Below, piece after piece: positions 8,564-16,625 of a stretch of 64,000 nt of DNA (the stretch's first letter is position 1; each line of letters starts with the position of its first letter). This stretch comes from Salinicoccus halodurans (GTDB taxonomy: Bacteria > Bacillota > Bacilli > Staphylococcales > Salinicoccaceae): assembly GCF_900114445.1 (NCBI RefSeq), contig NZ_FOTB01000003.1, positions 310,001-374,000 of the forward strand. The letters are read 5' to 3'. Made by a program: the position numbers and the translations under genes. The notes under the pieces are model-generated. The model worked only from the letters and a program-made list of their open reading frames with translations, was not told the DNA's origin and did not search any database.

Positions 8564-8578
8564 ATGGAAACGATTTCA
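8564..8578 (+). promoter_or_regulatory. cre site (CcpA catabolite repression)
   Basis: ATGGAAACGATTTCA matches the cre consensus WTGNAANCGNWNNCW at every defined position. It sits immediately upstream of the ribosome binding site of the citrate carrier. Bacillus subtilis citM is catabolite-repressed through CcpA, so the site fits the gene. Confidence 0.75.
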
Positions 8579-8618
8579 AAAAGGGGGGCTATTTATTCTT
8601 ACATTTTTAGGAATATCT

Positions 8619-9905
8619 ATGGTCGTAGTTTTTACTTATCTTATTATGGCAAAAAAATTATCACCGGTTACAGCGCTTGTAATCGTACCTATTGTATTTG
8701 GATTGTTGGGAGGCTTCGGACTGGGTCTCGGTCCCATGATGCTGGATGGATTAAAGACGGTGGCTCCGTCAGCGGCGCTGTTGTTATTTGCGATACTGTT
8801 CTTCGGAATTCTGATTGACGCCGGCCTGTTTGATCCGCTAATCAATAAGATGCTGAAGATCGTCAAAGGGGACCCCGTGAAAATTGCGATTGGTACAGCG
8901 GTCATAGCGATGTGTGTGGCTCTGGATGGCGACGGTACGACAACGCATATGATTACTATTTCCGCAATGCTTGCACTTTATCTCAGAATCGGTATGAAAC
9001 CGCTTGTACTGGCGACAATATCTTTGCTTTCCGTCAGTATAATGAGCGGTATGACTCCATGGGGAGGACCAGCCACAAGAGCTATTGTTTCGCTAGGCCT
9101 CGATGCTAATGAGTTCTTCCTGCCGCTTCTGCCTACAATGCTTTCAGGTATGGCTTGTATTATTTTCATTGCATTTGTCCTGGGAAAAAAGGAAAGAGTA
9201 AGACTTGGTATCATTGAAATAGAGATAACTCCAAAGGAAGCAATGGAATTAAATCCAGCGGCGGCGACAGTCGCCGAGACAGCAGACATTAAGCGTCCAA
9301 AATTAAGATGGATCAATTTATTGCTGGTCGTCACTATAATGACTGTTTTGGTAACCGGTATTCTGCCGGCACCGATATTATTCTTGATTGGATTTGTGAC
9401 CGCCGCGATGATCAACTATCCGGATATGCAGCAGCAAAAAGAACGCATCTCTTCACACGCAGGAAATGCGCTGACGGTAGTTGTGCTGGTGTTTGCAGCA
9501 GGAATCTTTTCAGGGATATTCTCTGGTACGGGAATGGTGGAAGCTGTATCTAATTCATTAGTAGCCATCATTCCGGAATCAATGGGTTCATTCTATCCGT
9601 TAATTGTTGCACTGACCAGCATGCCGCTGACATTTGTGTTATCCAATGATGCTTATTACTTTGGCGTACTGCCGATTTTGGCTGAATCGGGTGCCGCTTA
9701 CGGGGTCGACCCGCTGCAGGTTGCGAGAGCTTCTGTACTGGGGCAGCCTGTCCATTTTCTCAGCCCGCTCGTCGCATCCACTCTTTTATTAGTAGGGATG
9801 GTGAAAACAGAACTTGGAGATCTCCAGCGCTTTGCGATTAAGTGGTGTTTCCTTTGTTCGCTGGTCATTATTGCGGTTGCATTTGTTACAGGGGCAATAA
9901 GCTGA
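8619..9905 (+). CDS. CitMHS-family citrate (metal-citrate) transporter
   Basis: This secondary carrier of the CitMHS family imports citrate complexed with a divalent metal. The protein has about 12 membrane segments. Diagnostic stretches include AVIAMCVALDGDGTTTHMIT, MTPWGGPATRA and LTFVLSNDAYYFGVLPI. The first ATG is 8619, with AGGA six bases upstream. However, the frame stays open upstream, and a much better Shine-Dalgarno (AAAGGGGGG, 8580-8588) sits six bases before an in-frame ATT at 8595. Starting there adds the eight residues that relatives such as Bacillus CitM carry. Regulation probably involves the cre and CodY-like boxes just upstream and the LysR regulator. Confidence 0.92.
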   Translation: MVVVFTYLIMAKKLSPVTALVIVPIVFGLLGGFGLGLGPMMLDGLKTVAPSAALLLFAILFFGILIDAGLFDPLINKMLKIVKGDPVKIAIGTAVIAMCVALDGDGTTTHMITISAMLALYLRIGMKPLVLATISLLSVSIMSGMTPWGGPATRAIVSLGLDANEFFLPLLPTMLSGMACIIFIAFVLGKKERVRLGIIEIEITPKEAMELNPAAATVAETADIKRPKLRWINLLLVVTIMTVLVTGILPAPILFLIGFVTAAMINYPDMQQQKERISSHAGNALTVVVLVFAAGIFSGIFSGTGMVEAVSNSLVAIIPESMGSFYPLIVALTSMPLTFVLSNDAYYFGVLPILAESGAAYGVDPLQVARASVLGQPVHFLSPLVASTLLLVGMVKTELGDLQRFAIKWCFLCSLVIIAVAFVTGAIS

Positions 9906-9928
9906 TCCTGGGTTGAATACTTATAAAT

Positions 9929-9968
9929 AATCAGGGCCGTCTGTTCGCTTAAACAGACGGCCCTGATT
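9929..9968. terminator. Bidirectional terminator, citrate carrier / yyaC
   Basis: A perfect 17-bp inverted repeat (9929-9945 and 9952-9968) with a six-base loop lies between the convergent genes, with T-rich sequence on both sides. Confidence 0.93.
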
Positions 9969-9969
9969 T

Positions 9970-10575
9970 TCAATTTTTCTCTTCTTCAAATACTTCAGTA
10001 ATCACATCTGTGATTGCATTCGCAAGGTTCATGACGGTGTACAGACGGGTATCATTTAGGAATTGTGATTCCGGCAGAGGATCTACATAATTCACAAATC
10101 CCACGAAATGATAGTCACCCACTTCGGGAAGCATTTTCTTTAGTGCCGTTCCGGGTATCAACGGTCCGTTTTTAAACATGATATGCCCCACTTGTTCTCT
10201 GCCACCCAGTGAAGCATCAATGCCTATGATAACAGGCTTCCTTTTCTTTTTATCAATTTTCTTCAATATGATGTTCAGGTTAAAGGCATGTACAGGTTCT
10301 TCCAATGTTCCGTAGACACTGAGAGGAAGGTTTTTTTCTTCCAGCATTGTACCCACCAGAGGACCGAGAGCATCTCCGACATAACGGTCAGAGCCGATGC
10401 ATAGAATAACTACATCCTCTTTGGTCACTGACGAAGGCGGGAGACACTCTTTAATTTTACCGGCCAGCAGTTCAATATGCTTTTCTTCTGGCTTCCCATT
10501 GGCATCCAGGTAGTATGAAGTTTTCTCTTGTTTCAACTTTTGATCTTTATAGAAAAAAGAACTCATGTATATCAT
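9970..10575 (-). CDS. yyaC: YyaC-like protein (DUF1256, GPR-protease-like fold)
   Basis: This 201-residue protein of the DUF1256/YyaC family is related to the germination protease GPR. Family blocks VVILCIGSDRYVGDALGPLVG, PVIIGIDASLGG, GALIPGTALKK-like and VGDYHFVGFVNYVD are visible. In Bacillus yyaC is expressed in sporulation, but homologues also occur in non-sporulating staphylococci, where their role is unknown. A second ATG three codons in (MSSFFYK) is an alternative start. The gene is alone and converges on the citrate carrier. Confidence 0.85.
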   Translation of the reverse strand: MIYMSSFFYKDQKLKQEKTSYYLDANGKPEEKHIELLAGKIKECLPPSSVTKEDVVILCIGSDRYVGDALGPLVGTMLEEKNLPLSVYGTLEEPVHAFNLNIILKKIDKKKRKPVIIGIDASLGGREQVGHIMFKNGPLIPGTALKKMLPEVGDYHFVGFVNYVDPLPESQFLNDTRLYTVMNLANAITDVITEVFEEEKN

Positions 10576-10905
10576 CCTCAGTAAACTTCCGGGAGTCTAT
10601 ATTTCAGAGCACAGATCCGTGTCGTGGACAGGTACCGTCACTCCCAGGAATTATTAATTCCATTATACTAAATAATACTGCAGAATGGCTTTTAAAATCT
10701 TAAGTGCATACTTTATTAATAAATGAATGGTTAAGACCCGGCCTTTGTTTCTTCTACAATAGCAGATAGTGGAGGCAAATGAGACAGAATTCATTATTTT
10801 GACTATGCTCCGGCGTATTTTTGATTTCAACTGTATTCATGTTTATACTGTAGGAAACTAAACGATACTTTGTATGATGCAATAATAATGGAAAGGATCA
10901 TCAAT
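10576..10905. other. 330-bp intergenic region, yyaC to cupin
   Basis: No gene is seen. On the yyaC side, GGGAGT (10591-10596) pairs with ACTCCC (10640-10645) and could fold the yyaC leader. On the cupin side there is a sigma-A promoter at 10821-10849. The rest is AT-rich without recognisable structure. Confidence 0.4.
10821..10849 (+). promoter_or_regulatory. Sigma-A promoter for the DUF985 cupin gene
   Basis: TTGATT (10821-10826) and TATACT (10844-10849) are 17 bases apart, about 55 bases upstream of the start codon. Confidence 0.6.
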
Positions 10906-11382
10906 ATGAAAACAGCAGAAGAGTGGATTGAACAGCTCGATCTTACCCCGCATCCTGAAGGCGGGTATTACCGTGAAGTGGAGCGCAGTGGAAAATCATT
11001 TGGACAGACAGATGAAAACCGGCCGCAGTATACAACAATCTATTTCTTGTTGACTTCGGAGAACCCATCGCGTTTCCATCAGCTCACTTCTGATGAAATA
11101 TGGTTTTTCCATGACGGCAGCCCACTGACTGTGCATACGATTTCTCCTGCAGGGGAATATACTCCTAATAAGCTCGGTTTTGATTCAAAACTGCAGTTTA
11201 AAGTTCCTGCCGGAGATATATTCGGTTCTTCTGTCGAAAATGGATATGCGCTTGTAAGCTGCATGGTGGTACCCGGATTTGAATTCTCTGATTTCAAATT
11301 ATTTACGCAGGATGAACTTTTGAATAGATACCCGGAGCACAGAGATATTATAAAGTTTCTGGCATATGAATCACTGGATTGA
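10906..11382 (+). CDS. DUF985 cupin-fold protein
   Basis: This 158-residue protein belongs to the DUF985/cupin_5 family. Conserved features are LTPHPEGGYYREV near the N-terminus, the YFLLTSENPSRFHQLTSDEIW strand pair and VSCMVVPGFEFSDF at the end. Members are small beta-barrel proteins of uncertain function; sugar or small-ligand binding has been suggested. I placed the start at ATG 10906 because GGAAAGGA lies eight bases upstream; an upstream in-frame ATG at 10870 has no such site. It heads a co-directional run with yqxD and the BstA-like gene. Confidence 0.85.
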   Translation: MKTAEEWIEQLDLTPHPEGGYYREVERSGKSFGQTDENRPQYTTIYFLLTSENPSRFHQLTSDEIWFFHDGSPLTVHTISPAGEYTPNKLGFDSKLQFKVPAGDIFGSSVENGYALVSCMVVPGFEFSDFKLFTQDELLNRYPEHRDIIKFLAYESLD

Positions 11383-11423
11383 TCCGGCAGTTCAGATAAA
11401 ATGATTGAGACAGGGGATATACC

Positions 11424-11888
11424 ATGATGAAAGTGATTGTTGATGCGGATGCATGTCCGGTGAAGGATATAATTATCAGAGAAACGGAGCGTAAATGGAT
11501 TCCCGTAGTTCTGGTGTCCAGCCTGTCCCACTATTCTGTACAGGATATTCCCGGTCACGTGGAGACGGTGTATGTGGAAGCGGGTCCGGACGCTGCTGAC
11601 TTTAAAATAGTCCAGCTTGCCGAGCCGGATGACCTCATAGTGACCCAGGATTACGGGCTTGCTTCACTACTGCTGCCCAAAGGGTGTGCTGTCATCCATC
11701 ACAAAGGCTTTGAGTACAGTGATGAGAACATCAATCATCTGCTCGAAACACGTTACATGGGCAATATGATCCGGAAGAGCGGCGGAAGGACAAAAGGTCC
11801 AAAGCCATTCTCGAAAGAAGATCAACATGCCTTTTTGACATTATTCCTCCGCAAGATTGAGATGGGCGGAAGCAAGCGGATAGATTAG
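11424..11888 (+). CDS. UPF0178 (YaiI/YqxD, DUF188) protein
   Basis: This 154-residue member of UPF0178 has the family opening [28 protein letters not shown] in the middle, and [13 protein letters not shown] near the end. The acidic residues of the first two motifs resemble a PIN-like nuclease fold, but no biochemical activity is established for this family as far as I know. AGGGGATATACC precedes the ATG. Confidence 0.88.
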   Translation: MMKVIVDADACPVKDIIIRETERKWIPVVLVSSLSHYSVQDIPGHVETVYVEAGPDAADFKIVQLAEPDDLIVTQDYGLASLLLPKGCAVIHHKGFEYSDENINHLLETRYMGNMIRKSGGRTKGPKPFSKEDQHAFLTLFLRKIEMGGSKRID

Positions 11889-11996
11889 GCGGCTCATCTT
11901 TTATTCTGTATACAATCTCAAATGTTTTACAGTGGCAGGAATATCAGCTATGTTGAAATTAATGAATATGATCCAATAACGAAAAGGAGAATAAGA

Positions 11997-12506
11997 ATGG
12001 ATGTAAAGTTCCCTATTGGCAAACTGGATGTACCTGAAAAAGTAACGCTTGAAAATGTTCAGGAATGGTTAAATCAGATTGAAACTTATACAAGCAGGTT
12101 GAGAGAAAGTACCGGTTCACTAAGTGATGAAGATTTGAATAAAACATACCGTGAGGGAAGCTGGAATGTCCGTCAGCTTGTCCATCACATTGCAGATTCC
12201 CAAGCGAACATGTATCAGCGCCTGAAACTGGCTTTAACAGACAATGGTCCGACAGTGCCCGGTTTCGTTCAGGATGAATGGGCTGTCCTGCCGGACACAG
12301 AGCTGCCGGTAGAAAGTTCCATTAAAATGTTGGAAGGCATTAATGAACGCATCGTCGCTTTAGGGAAAAGTTTAACCGAAGATCAATTGGACCGGTATTT
12401 TATCCATGAGACGAACGGTAAGATAACAGTTGCCACAAAGGTTGCAAAGTTAGCCTGGCATGAAGAGCATCATCTGGCCCATATAAAGATCGCATTATCG
12501 AATTAG
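11997..12506 (+). CDS. BstA/YfiT-like DinB-fold thiol transferase
   Basis: This 169-residue four-helix DinB-superfamily protein resembles Bacillus YfiT/BstA. YREGSWNVRQLVHHIADSQ and WHEEHHLAHI carry the three histidines that bind the metal in this family. BstA-type enzymes conjugate bacillithiol to electrophiles, and Staphylococcaceae make bacillithiol, so detoxification is a reasonable guess. The start is ATG 11997, with AAAAGGAG seven bases upstream; an in-frame ATG at 11922 has no site. A terminator follows. Confidence 0.8.
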   Translation: MDVKFPIGKLDVPEKVTLENVQEWLNQIETYTSRLRESTGSLSDEDLNKTYREGSWNVRQLVHHIADSQANMYQRLKLALTDNGPTVPGFVQDEWAVLPDTELPVESSIKMLEGINERIVALGKSLTEDQLDRYFIHETNGKITVATKVAKLAWHEEHHLAHIKIALSN

Positions 12507-12528
12507 TTGAATGAAATGGTGACATGAT

Positions 12529-12563
12529 AAAACCGGCTTCCGTGGAGGAGAGCCGGTTTTATT
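12529..12563 (+). terminator. Terminator after the BstA-like gene
   Basis: The arms AAAACCGGCT (12529-12538) and AGCCGGTTTT (12551-12560) form a ten-pair stem followed by ATT. Confidence 0.85.
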
Positions 12564-12669
12564 GTGCGTATTTACATGGACTGTCGAGGGGGGTACTAAG
12601 AGTATAGTCTGAGGGGTATGAAGGTTATAAGTAGAACGGCCGTCATAATCAAAAGAAACGGGGGATACA

Positions 12670-13548
12670 ATGCTGAATGATATCGATTTCAAGTATATTA
12701 AGACGAACGGCATAGAACTCCACGTGGCAATTTCGGGACCTGAGGATGGTGATCTGGTAATTCTGCTCCATGGTTTTCCTGAATTCTGGTTTAGCTGGAG
12801 AAAACAGATCGGGGCTTTGGCTGCCGAAGGCTACAGAGTGGTGGTGCCCGACCAGCGCGGCTACAATAAAAGTTGGAAACCCAGGGGCAGGCGTGCCTTT
12901 GAAATCAATCAGCTTCAAAAGGATGTAATCGGACTTATCGGACATTTTGGCCGGGAAGCTGCAGCAATCATCGGCCACGACTGGGGCGGGGCAGTCGCGT
13001 GGCATCTGGCGGGTACACATCCTCATATGGTCCGTTGCATGGTCATTATCAACATGCCCCATCCGTCCATCTTTCCAAAAGTTATGTTGAAGAGACCTCT
13101 TCAGTGGTTGAGAAGCTCCTATATCCTCTTCTATCAGCTTCCCAAAGTGCCGGAGAAAATTTTGAGCAGCAACTTTCGAATGATGGAAAAAGCGCTGCAG
13201 TACACCAGCAGAAGAGGAACATTTACACAGGATGAGCTGACAGCATACCAAAGTTCCTGGGGAGAACCGAAGGCTCTGGAGAGCATGCTGAACTGGTACC
13301 GTGCTGTCCCGGCCAGCTGGAAGGAAATCGTGAAAAACATGCGGATCAATGTCCCTTCAAAAATCATCTGGGGAACGGGTGACCAGTTCCTCTCAAAACA
13401 ATTGGCAGAAGAAAGTCTGAAATTCATAGACAGTGAATCGATCATCTGGGTGGAGGACGCAACGCACTGGGTCCACCAGGAACAGCCGGAGTTCGTGAAT
13501 GCCCGGCTGATACAGTTTTTGGATCAGACAGGTCCAGATGATGGATGA
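12670..13548 (+). CDS. Alpha/beta hydrolase, epoxide-hydrolase-like
   Basis: This 292-residue cytoplasmic alpha/beta hydrolase has HGFPEFWFSW at residues 34-43, the HGxP oxyanion-hole signature of soluble epoxide hydrolases. The nucleophile is Asp104 in GHDWGG, which separates it from serine hydrolases. The catalytic histidine is in EDATHWVHQEQPE near the C-terminus. A helical cap with tyrosines (residues about 140-215) fits epoxide hydrolase, with haloalkane dehalogenase as the main alternative. GGGGG lies before the ATG. It is transcribed alone and is followed by a terminator. Confidence 0.87.
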   Translation: MLNDIDFKYIKTNGIELHVAISGPEDGDLVILLHGFPEFWFSWRKQIGALAAEGYRVVVPDQRGYNKSWKPRGRRAFEINQLQKDVIGLIGHFGREAAAIIGHDWGGAVAWHLAGTHPHMVRCMVIINMPHPSIFPKVMLKRPLQWLRSSYILFYQLPKVPEKILSSNFRMMEKALQYTSRRGTFTQDELTAYQSSWGEPKALESMLNWYRAVPASWKEIVKNMRINVPSKIIWGTGDQFLSKQLAEESLKFIDSESIIWVEDATHWVHQEQPEFVNARLIQFLDQTGPDDG

Positions 13549-13593
13549 TGTTAAGTATTATACTGGAATTGATGAAATTTTGTTCAGTATGCA

Positions 13594-13655
13594 GAAAGCG
13601 GATGAGTACTCAATATCTCACTAAAGATAATAATAGTACTCAGCCGCTTTTTTAT
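13594..13655 (+). terminator. Terminator after the epoxide-hydrolase-like gene
   Basis: AAAGCGG and TGAGTACT (13595-13610) pair with AGTACTCA and CCGCTTT (13635-13650). One unpaired base is present on each side, and T-runs follow. Confidence 0.8.
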
Positions 13656-13692
13656 GTCCGCTTTCTTCCGATGCGCTATTAAAGCTTTTCCC

Positions 13693-13722
13693 TTGTTTAT
13701 TTATACCCTTGGGGGGTATAAT
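13693..13722 (+). promoter_or_regulatory. Copper operon promoter with CsoR-type operator
   Basis: TATACCC (13702-13708) and GGGTATA (13714-13720) form an inverted repeat that closely resembles the CsoR operators of copper operons (TACCC-N-GGGGTA type). It lies between TTGTTT (13693-13698) and a perfect TATAAT (13717-13722), so a bound repressor would block RNA polymerase. The downstream genes are copper-related. No csoR gene is in the window. The same bases also read as GTTTAT-N13-GGGTAT, a SigB-like pattern, probably a coincidence of the operator. Confidence 0.75.
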
Positions 13723-13777
13723 GATTGTGCGTTAACAACAGATTTCTAAATGAAATCCAGTTTTGGAGGTAAATATA

Positions 13778-14350
13778 ATGAAGCACAGAAATTTATTCAT
13801 GGCTCTTATTGCAGCAATCACCTTTGTTCTTGCTGCATGTGGAATGGACGATGGTACTTCAGAGGAAAGTGCAGGAACTGAGTCGGAAAAAGAGGAAATG
13901 TCCCATTCTGAAATGGATCATTCGAGCTCAGGGGAGGTGCCGGAAGATCTTGAAGAAGCGGAAAACCCGAAATATCCAGAAGATAGTCAGGCGGTCATCC
14001 AGGCCACACACATGAAGGGCATGGAGGGAGCAACAGCTACTGTTACAGGTGCTTTTGATACAACAGTCTATACTGTAACTTATACTCCGACTACAGGCGG
14101 AGAAGAAGTGCAGGATCATAAATGGGTTGTGCATGAAGAGATAGAGGATGCAGGAGAAGAGACTTTTGAGAAAGGTGATGAAGTGGTGCTGAACGCGAAT
14201 CACATGAAAGGCATGGAAGGAGCGACGGCGACAATTGATTCTGCCAAAGATACAACAGTATATATGGTGAGCTACACAGATACGGAAACCGGTGACGAGG
14301 TGGAGCACCATAAATGGGTGACAGAAGAGGAACTGGCACCGGTGGAGTAG
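13778..14350 (+). CDS. DUF1541 (YdhK-like) lipoprotein
   Basis: This 190-residue secreted lipoprotein has a hydrophobic signal ending in the lipobox LAAC, a short acidic linker rich in Met and His (MSHSEMDHSS), then two tandem DUF1541 repeats. Each repeat starts THMKGMEGATAT or NHMKGMEGATAT and ends DHKWV or HHKWV. The Met/His-rich motifs suit extracytoplasmic copper binding. The start is ATG 13778, behind GGAGG; an earlier in-frame TTG is part of that site. It sits between a CsoR-type operator and a CopB ATPase, so a role in copper resistance at the membrane surface is likely. Confidence 0.88.
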   Translation: MKHRNLFMALIAAITFVLAACGMDDGTSEESAGTESEKEEMSHSEMDHSSSGEVPEDLEEAENPKYPEDSQAVIQATHMKGMEGATATVTGAFDTTVYTVTYTPTTGGEEVQDHKWVVHEEIEDAGEETFEKGDEVVLNANHMKGMEGATATIDSAKDTTVYMVSYTDTETGDEVEHHKWVTEEELAPVE

Positions 14351-14422
14351 AGGAATAACTTTATTTGATTAACCTTCCCTGCACTTCTGCGTTCGAATAA
14401 AAGCAAGAAAGGAGGAAGTAAT

Positions 14423-16486
14423 ATGACTGATCATCATGAACATCACCATGGCGACAGTACTCACCATGAACATGATACTAATCATCATCATCATGGCGAT
14501 CATATGGACCACAGTGCCCATGAAGGCCACCATCACGGGGATTTCAAAAAGAAATTTTTCATATCACTTATTTTTGCGGTACCGATCATTTTCCTTTCCC
14601 CGATGATGGGCATTGACCTACCATTCCAGTTTACCTTCCCGGGTTCCGACTGGCTGGTACTGGTACTGGCCACAGTGCTTTATTTCTACGGGGGACAGCC
14701 GTTTCTGACAGGTGCGAAAGATGAGCTTAAAGCACATAAGCCAGGTATGATGACTCTGGTGGCACTAGGTATCTCGGTTGCCTATTTTTACAGTATTTAT
14801 GCATTCTATATGAATCATTTTGATTCAGCAGAGGCACATACGATGGATTTCTTCTGGGAACTTGCCACTCTGATCGTCATCATGCTGCTTGGACACTGGA
14901 TTGAAATGAAAGCAGTGGGGAATGCAGGGGATGCACTGAAAAAAATGGCGGAACTACTTCCAAACACTGCAGTCATCGTCGGTGAAAGTGGAGATACAAA
15001 AGAAGTGGAACTTTCAGAAGTGAATGAAGGAGATACAGTCCAGGTCAAGGCTGGGGATAATATTCCAGTAGACGGTGTAATTACATCCGGACGCACTACA
15101 GTGGATGAAGCCCTGGTAACGGGTGAATCCAAAAATATTGAGAAGACAGTGGATGATTCAGTGATTGGCGGCTCTGTGAATGGATCGGGTACGATTACTG
15201 TAGAAGTCACAGGGACCGGAGAAAGCAGTTACCTGTCCCAGGTAATGGGGCTCGTGGGTGCGGCGCAGAACGACAAGTCGCGTGCAGAACTCCTGTCCAA
15301 CAGGATTGCCGGCTATTTATTCTATTTTGCACTCATTACTGGTCTGATTGCATTTATAGTATGGCTGATGATTTCAAACAGTATGGACATCGCTCTCGTG
15401 AGACTGGTGACGGTCCTGATCATCGCCTGCCCCCATGCTCTCGGACTGGCGATTCCACTTGTCACGGCAAGATCCACCTCCATTGGGGCCAAAAACGGAC
15501 TGATTGTCAAAAACCGTGAATCATTGGAGACGGCGAGAAAACTGGAGGTTGTCATGATGGATAAGACAGGAACTTTGACTGAAGGAAACTTTGCAGTGAA
15601 CCACTATGAAAGTTTCACTGATGAATATTCCAATGAAGAAGTGCTTGGATTCATGGCATCCATCGAAAAAAGCTCAAATCATCCATTGGCAGTGGGCATA
15701 TTGAATAAAGCGGAAGAACAAAGCATTAATATTCCGCATGCTGATGATGTAAATAATATAGCTGGAATCGGTCTGGAAGCGGTCATCGGCGGTCAAAAAA
15801 TGAAGATTACAAGTGTATCCTACCTTGAGGATAATGAAATCAGCTATGACAAGGAACAGTTTGAGTCGCTTGCCGGCCAGGGGAATTCCATCAGTTTCCT
15901 GATTATAGAGGATAAGAACAGCGGCATCATTGCACAGGGTGACCGGATCAAATCGAGTTCCCGACAGATGATCAAAGAATTAACCGCCCGCGGCATCCAG
16001 CCGGTCATGCTGACAGGAGACAATAAACAGGTCGCTGAAGCCGTGGCAGATGAACTGGGCATCACAGATGTACACGGTCAGCTGATGCCTGAAGACAAAG
16101 AAACGATCATCAAAGAGTATCAGAACGAAGGTAAGACAGTGATGATGGTCGGAGACGGCATCAACGATGCACCGAGTCTGGTACGGGCGGACATAGGTGT
16201 GGCAATCGGCGCAGGGACGGATATAGCGGTGGAATCCGGAGACGTCATATTGGTCAAAAGCGAACCGTCCGATATCCTGCAATTCCTCTCACTTTCCGAG
16301 AATACCATGAAGAAGACAGTACAGAATCTATGGTGGGGTGCAGGATATAATATTCTTGCAGTCCCGCTGGCAGCAGGTATACTCGCATCCGCCGGCATAC
16401 TGCTTTCACCGGCTGCGGGTGCTGTATTGATGTCACTCAGTACAATAATCGTGGCTCTCAATGCAATGACACTTAAATTGAACTGA
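14423..16486 (+). CDS. copB: Copper-exporting P1B-type ATPase CopB
   Basis: This 687-residue heavy-metal P-type ATPase of the CopB (P1B-3) group exports copper or silver ions. The first 50 residues are extremely His-rich in place of HMA domains. The transport motif is CPH (residues 336-338), diagnostic of CopB as opposed to CPC of CopA. TGES, the phosphorylated Asp380 in [13 protein letters not shown] (HP locus) and [10 protein letters not shown] are intact. AAAGGAGG precedes the ATG by eight bases. It is transcribed with the DUF1541 lipoprotein and is probably CsoR-controlled. Confidence 0.95.
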   Translation: MTDHHEHHHGDSTHHEHDTNHHHHGDHMDHSAHEGHHHGDFKKKFFISLIFAVPIIFLSPMMGIDLPFQFTFPGSDWLVLVLATVLYFYGGQPFLTGAKDELKAHKPGMMTLVALGISVAYFYSIYAFYMNHFDSAEAHTMDFFWELATLIVIMLLGHWIEMKAVGNAGDALKKMAELLPNTAVIVGESGDTKEVELSEVNEGDTVQVKAGDNIPVDGVITSGRTTVDEALVTGESKNIEKTVDDSVIGGSVNGSGTITVEVTGTGESSYLSQVMGLVGAAQNDKSRAELLSNRIAGYLFYFALITGLIAFIVWLMISNSMDIALVRLVTVLIIACPHALGLAIPLVTARSTSIGAKNGLIVKNRESLETARKLEVVMMDKTGTLTEGNFAVNHYESFTDEYSNEEVLGFMASIEKSSNHPLAVGILNKAEEQSINIPHADDVNNIAGIGLEAVIGGQKMKITSVSYLEDNEISYDKEQFESLAGQGNSISFLIIEDKNSGIIAQGDRIKSSSRQMIKELTARGIQPVMLTGDNKQVAEAVADELGITDVHGQLMPEDKETIIKEYQNEGKTVMMVGDGINDAPSLVRADIGVAIGAGTDIAVESGDVILVKSEPSDILQFLSLSENTMKKTVQNLWWGAGYNILAVPLAAGILASAGILLSPAAGAVLMSLSTIIVALNAMTLKLN

Positions 16487-16498
16487 TTACAGAAGATT

Positions 16499-16530
16499 AC
16501 CGGACCTCATGGTCCGGGTTTTATTTTATT
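16499..16530 (+). terminator. Terminator after copB
   Basis: CCGGACC (16500-16506) and GGTCCGG (16511-16517) with a TCAT loop are followed by GTTTTATTTTATTT. Confidence 0.88.
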
Positions 16531-16565
16531 TAAATTTGAAATATTGCTACAATGTCTTCTATCAA

Positions 16566-16593
16566 TTGAATTAAAAAATGAATTACATATTAT
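16566..16593 (+). promoter_or_regulatory. Probable promoter of the beta-lactamase gene
   Basis: TTGAAT (16566-16571) and TATTAT (16588-16593) are separated by 16 bases. No BlaI-type dyad was noticed here. Confidence 0.45.
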
Positions 16594-16625
16594 CGGGATA
16601 AACTTATTATGACAGGGGGTTCTTC

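Noticed and set aside
10589-10646. T-box or other riboswitch in the yyaC leader
   Set aside because: Only a six-pair stem (GGGAGT/ACTCCC) is seen, with no T-box sequence or antiterminator.
12585-12640. GGGGTA repeats upstream of the epoxide-hydrolase-like gene as CsoR or SigB sites
   Set aside because: They are direct rather than inverted, and no GTTT-type -35 lies at the right distance.
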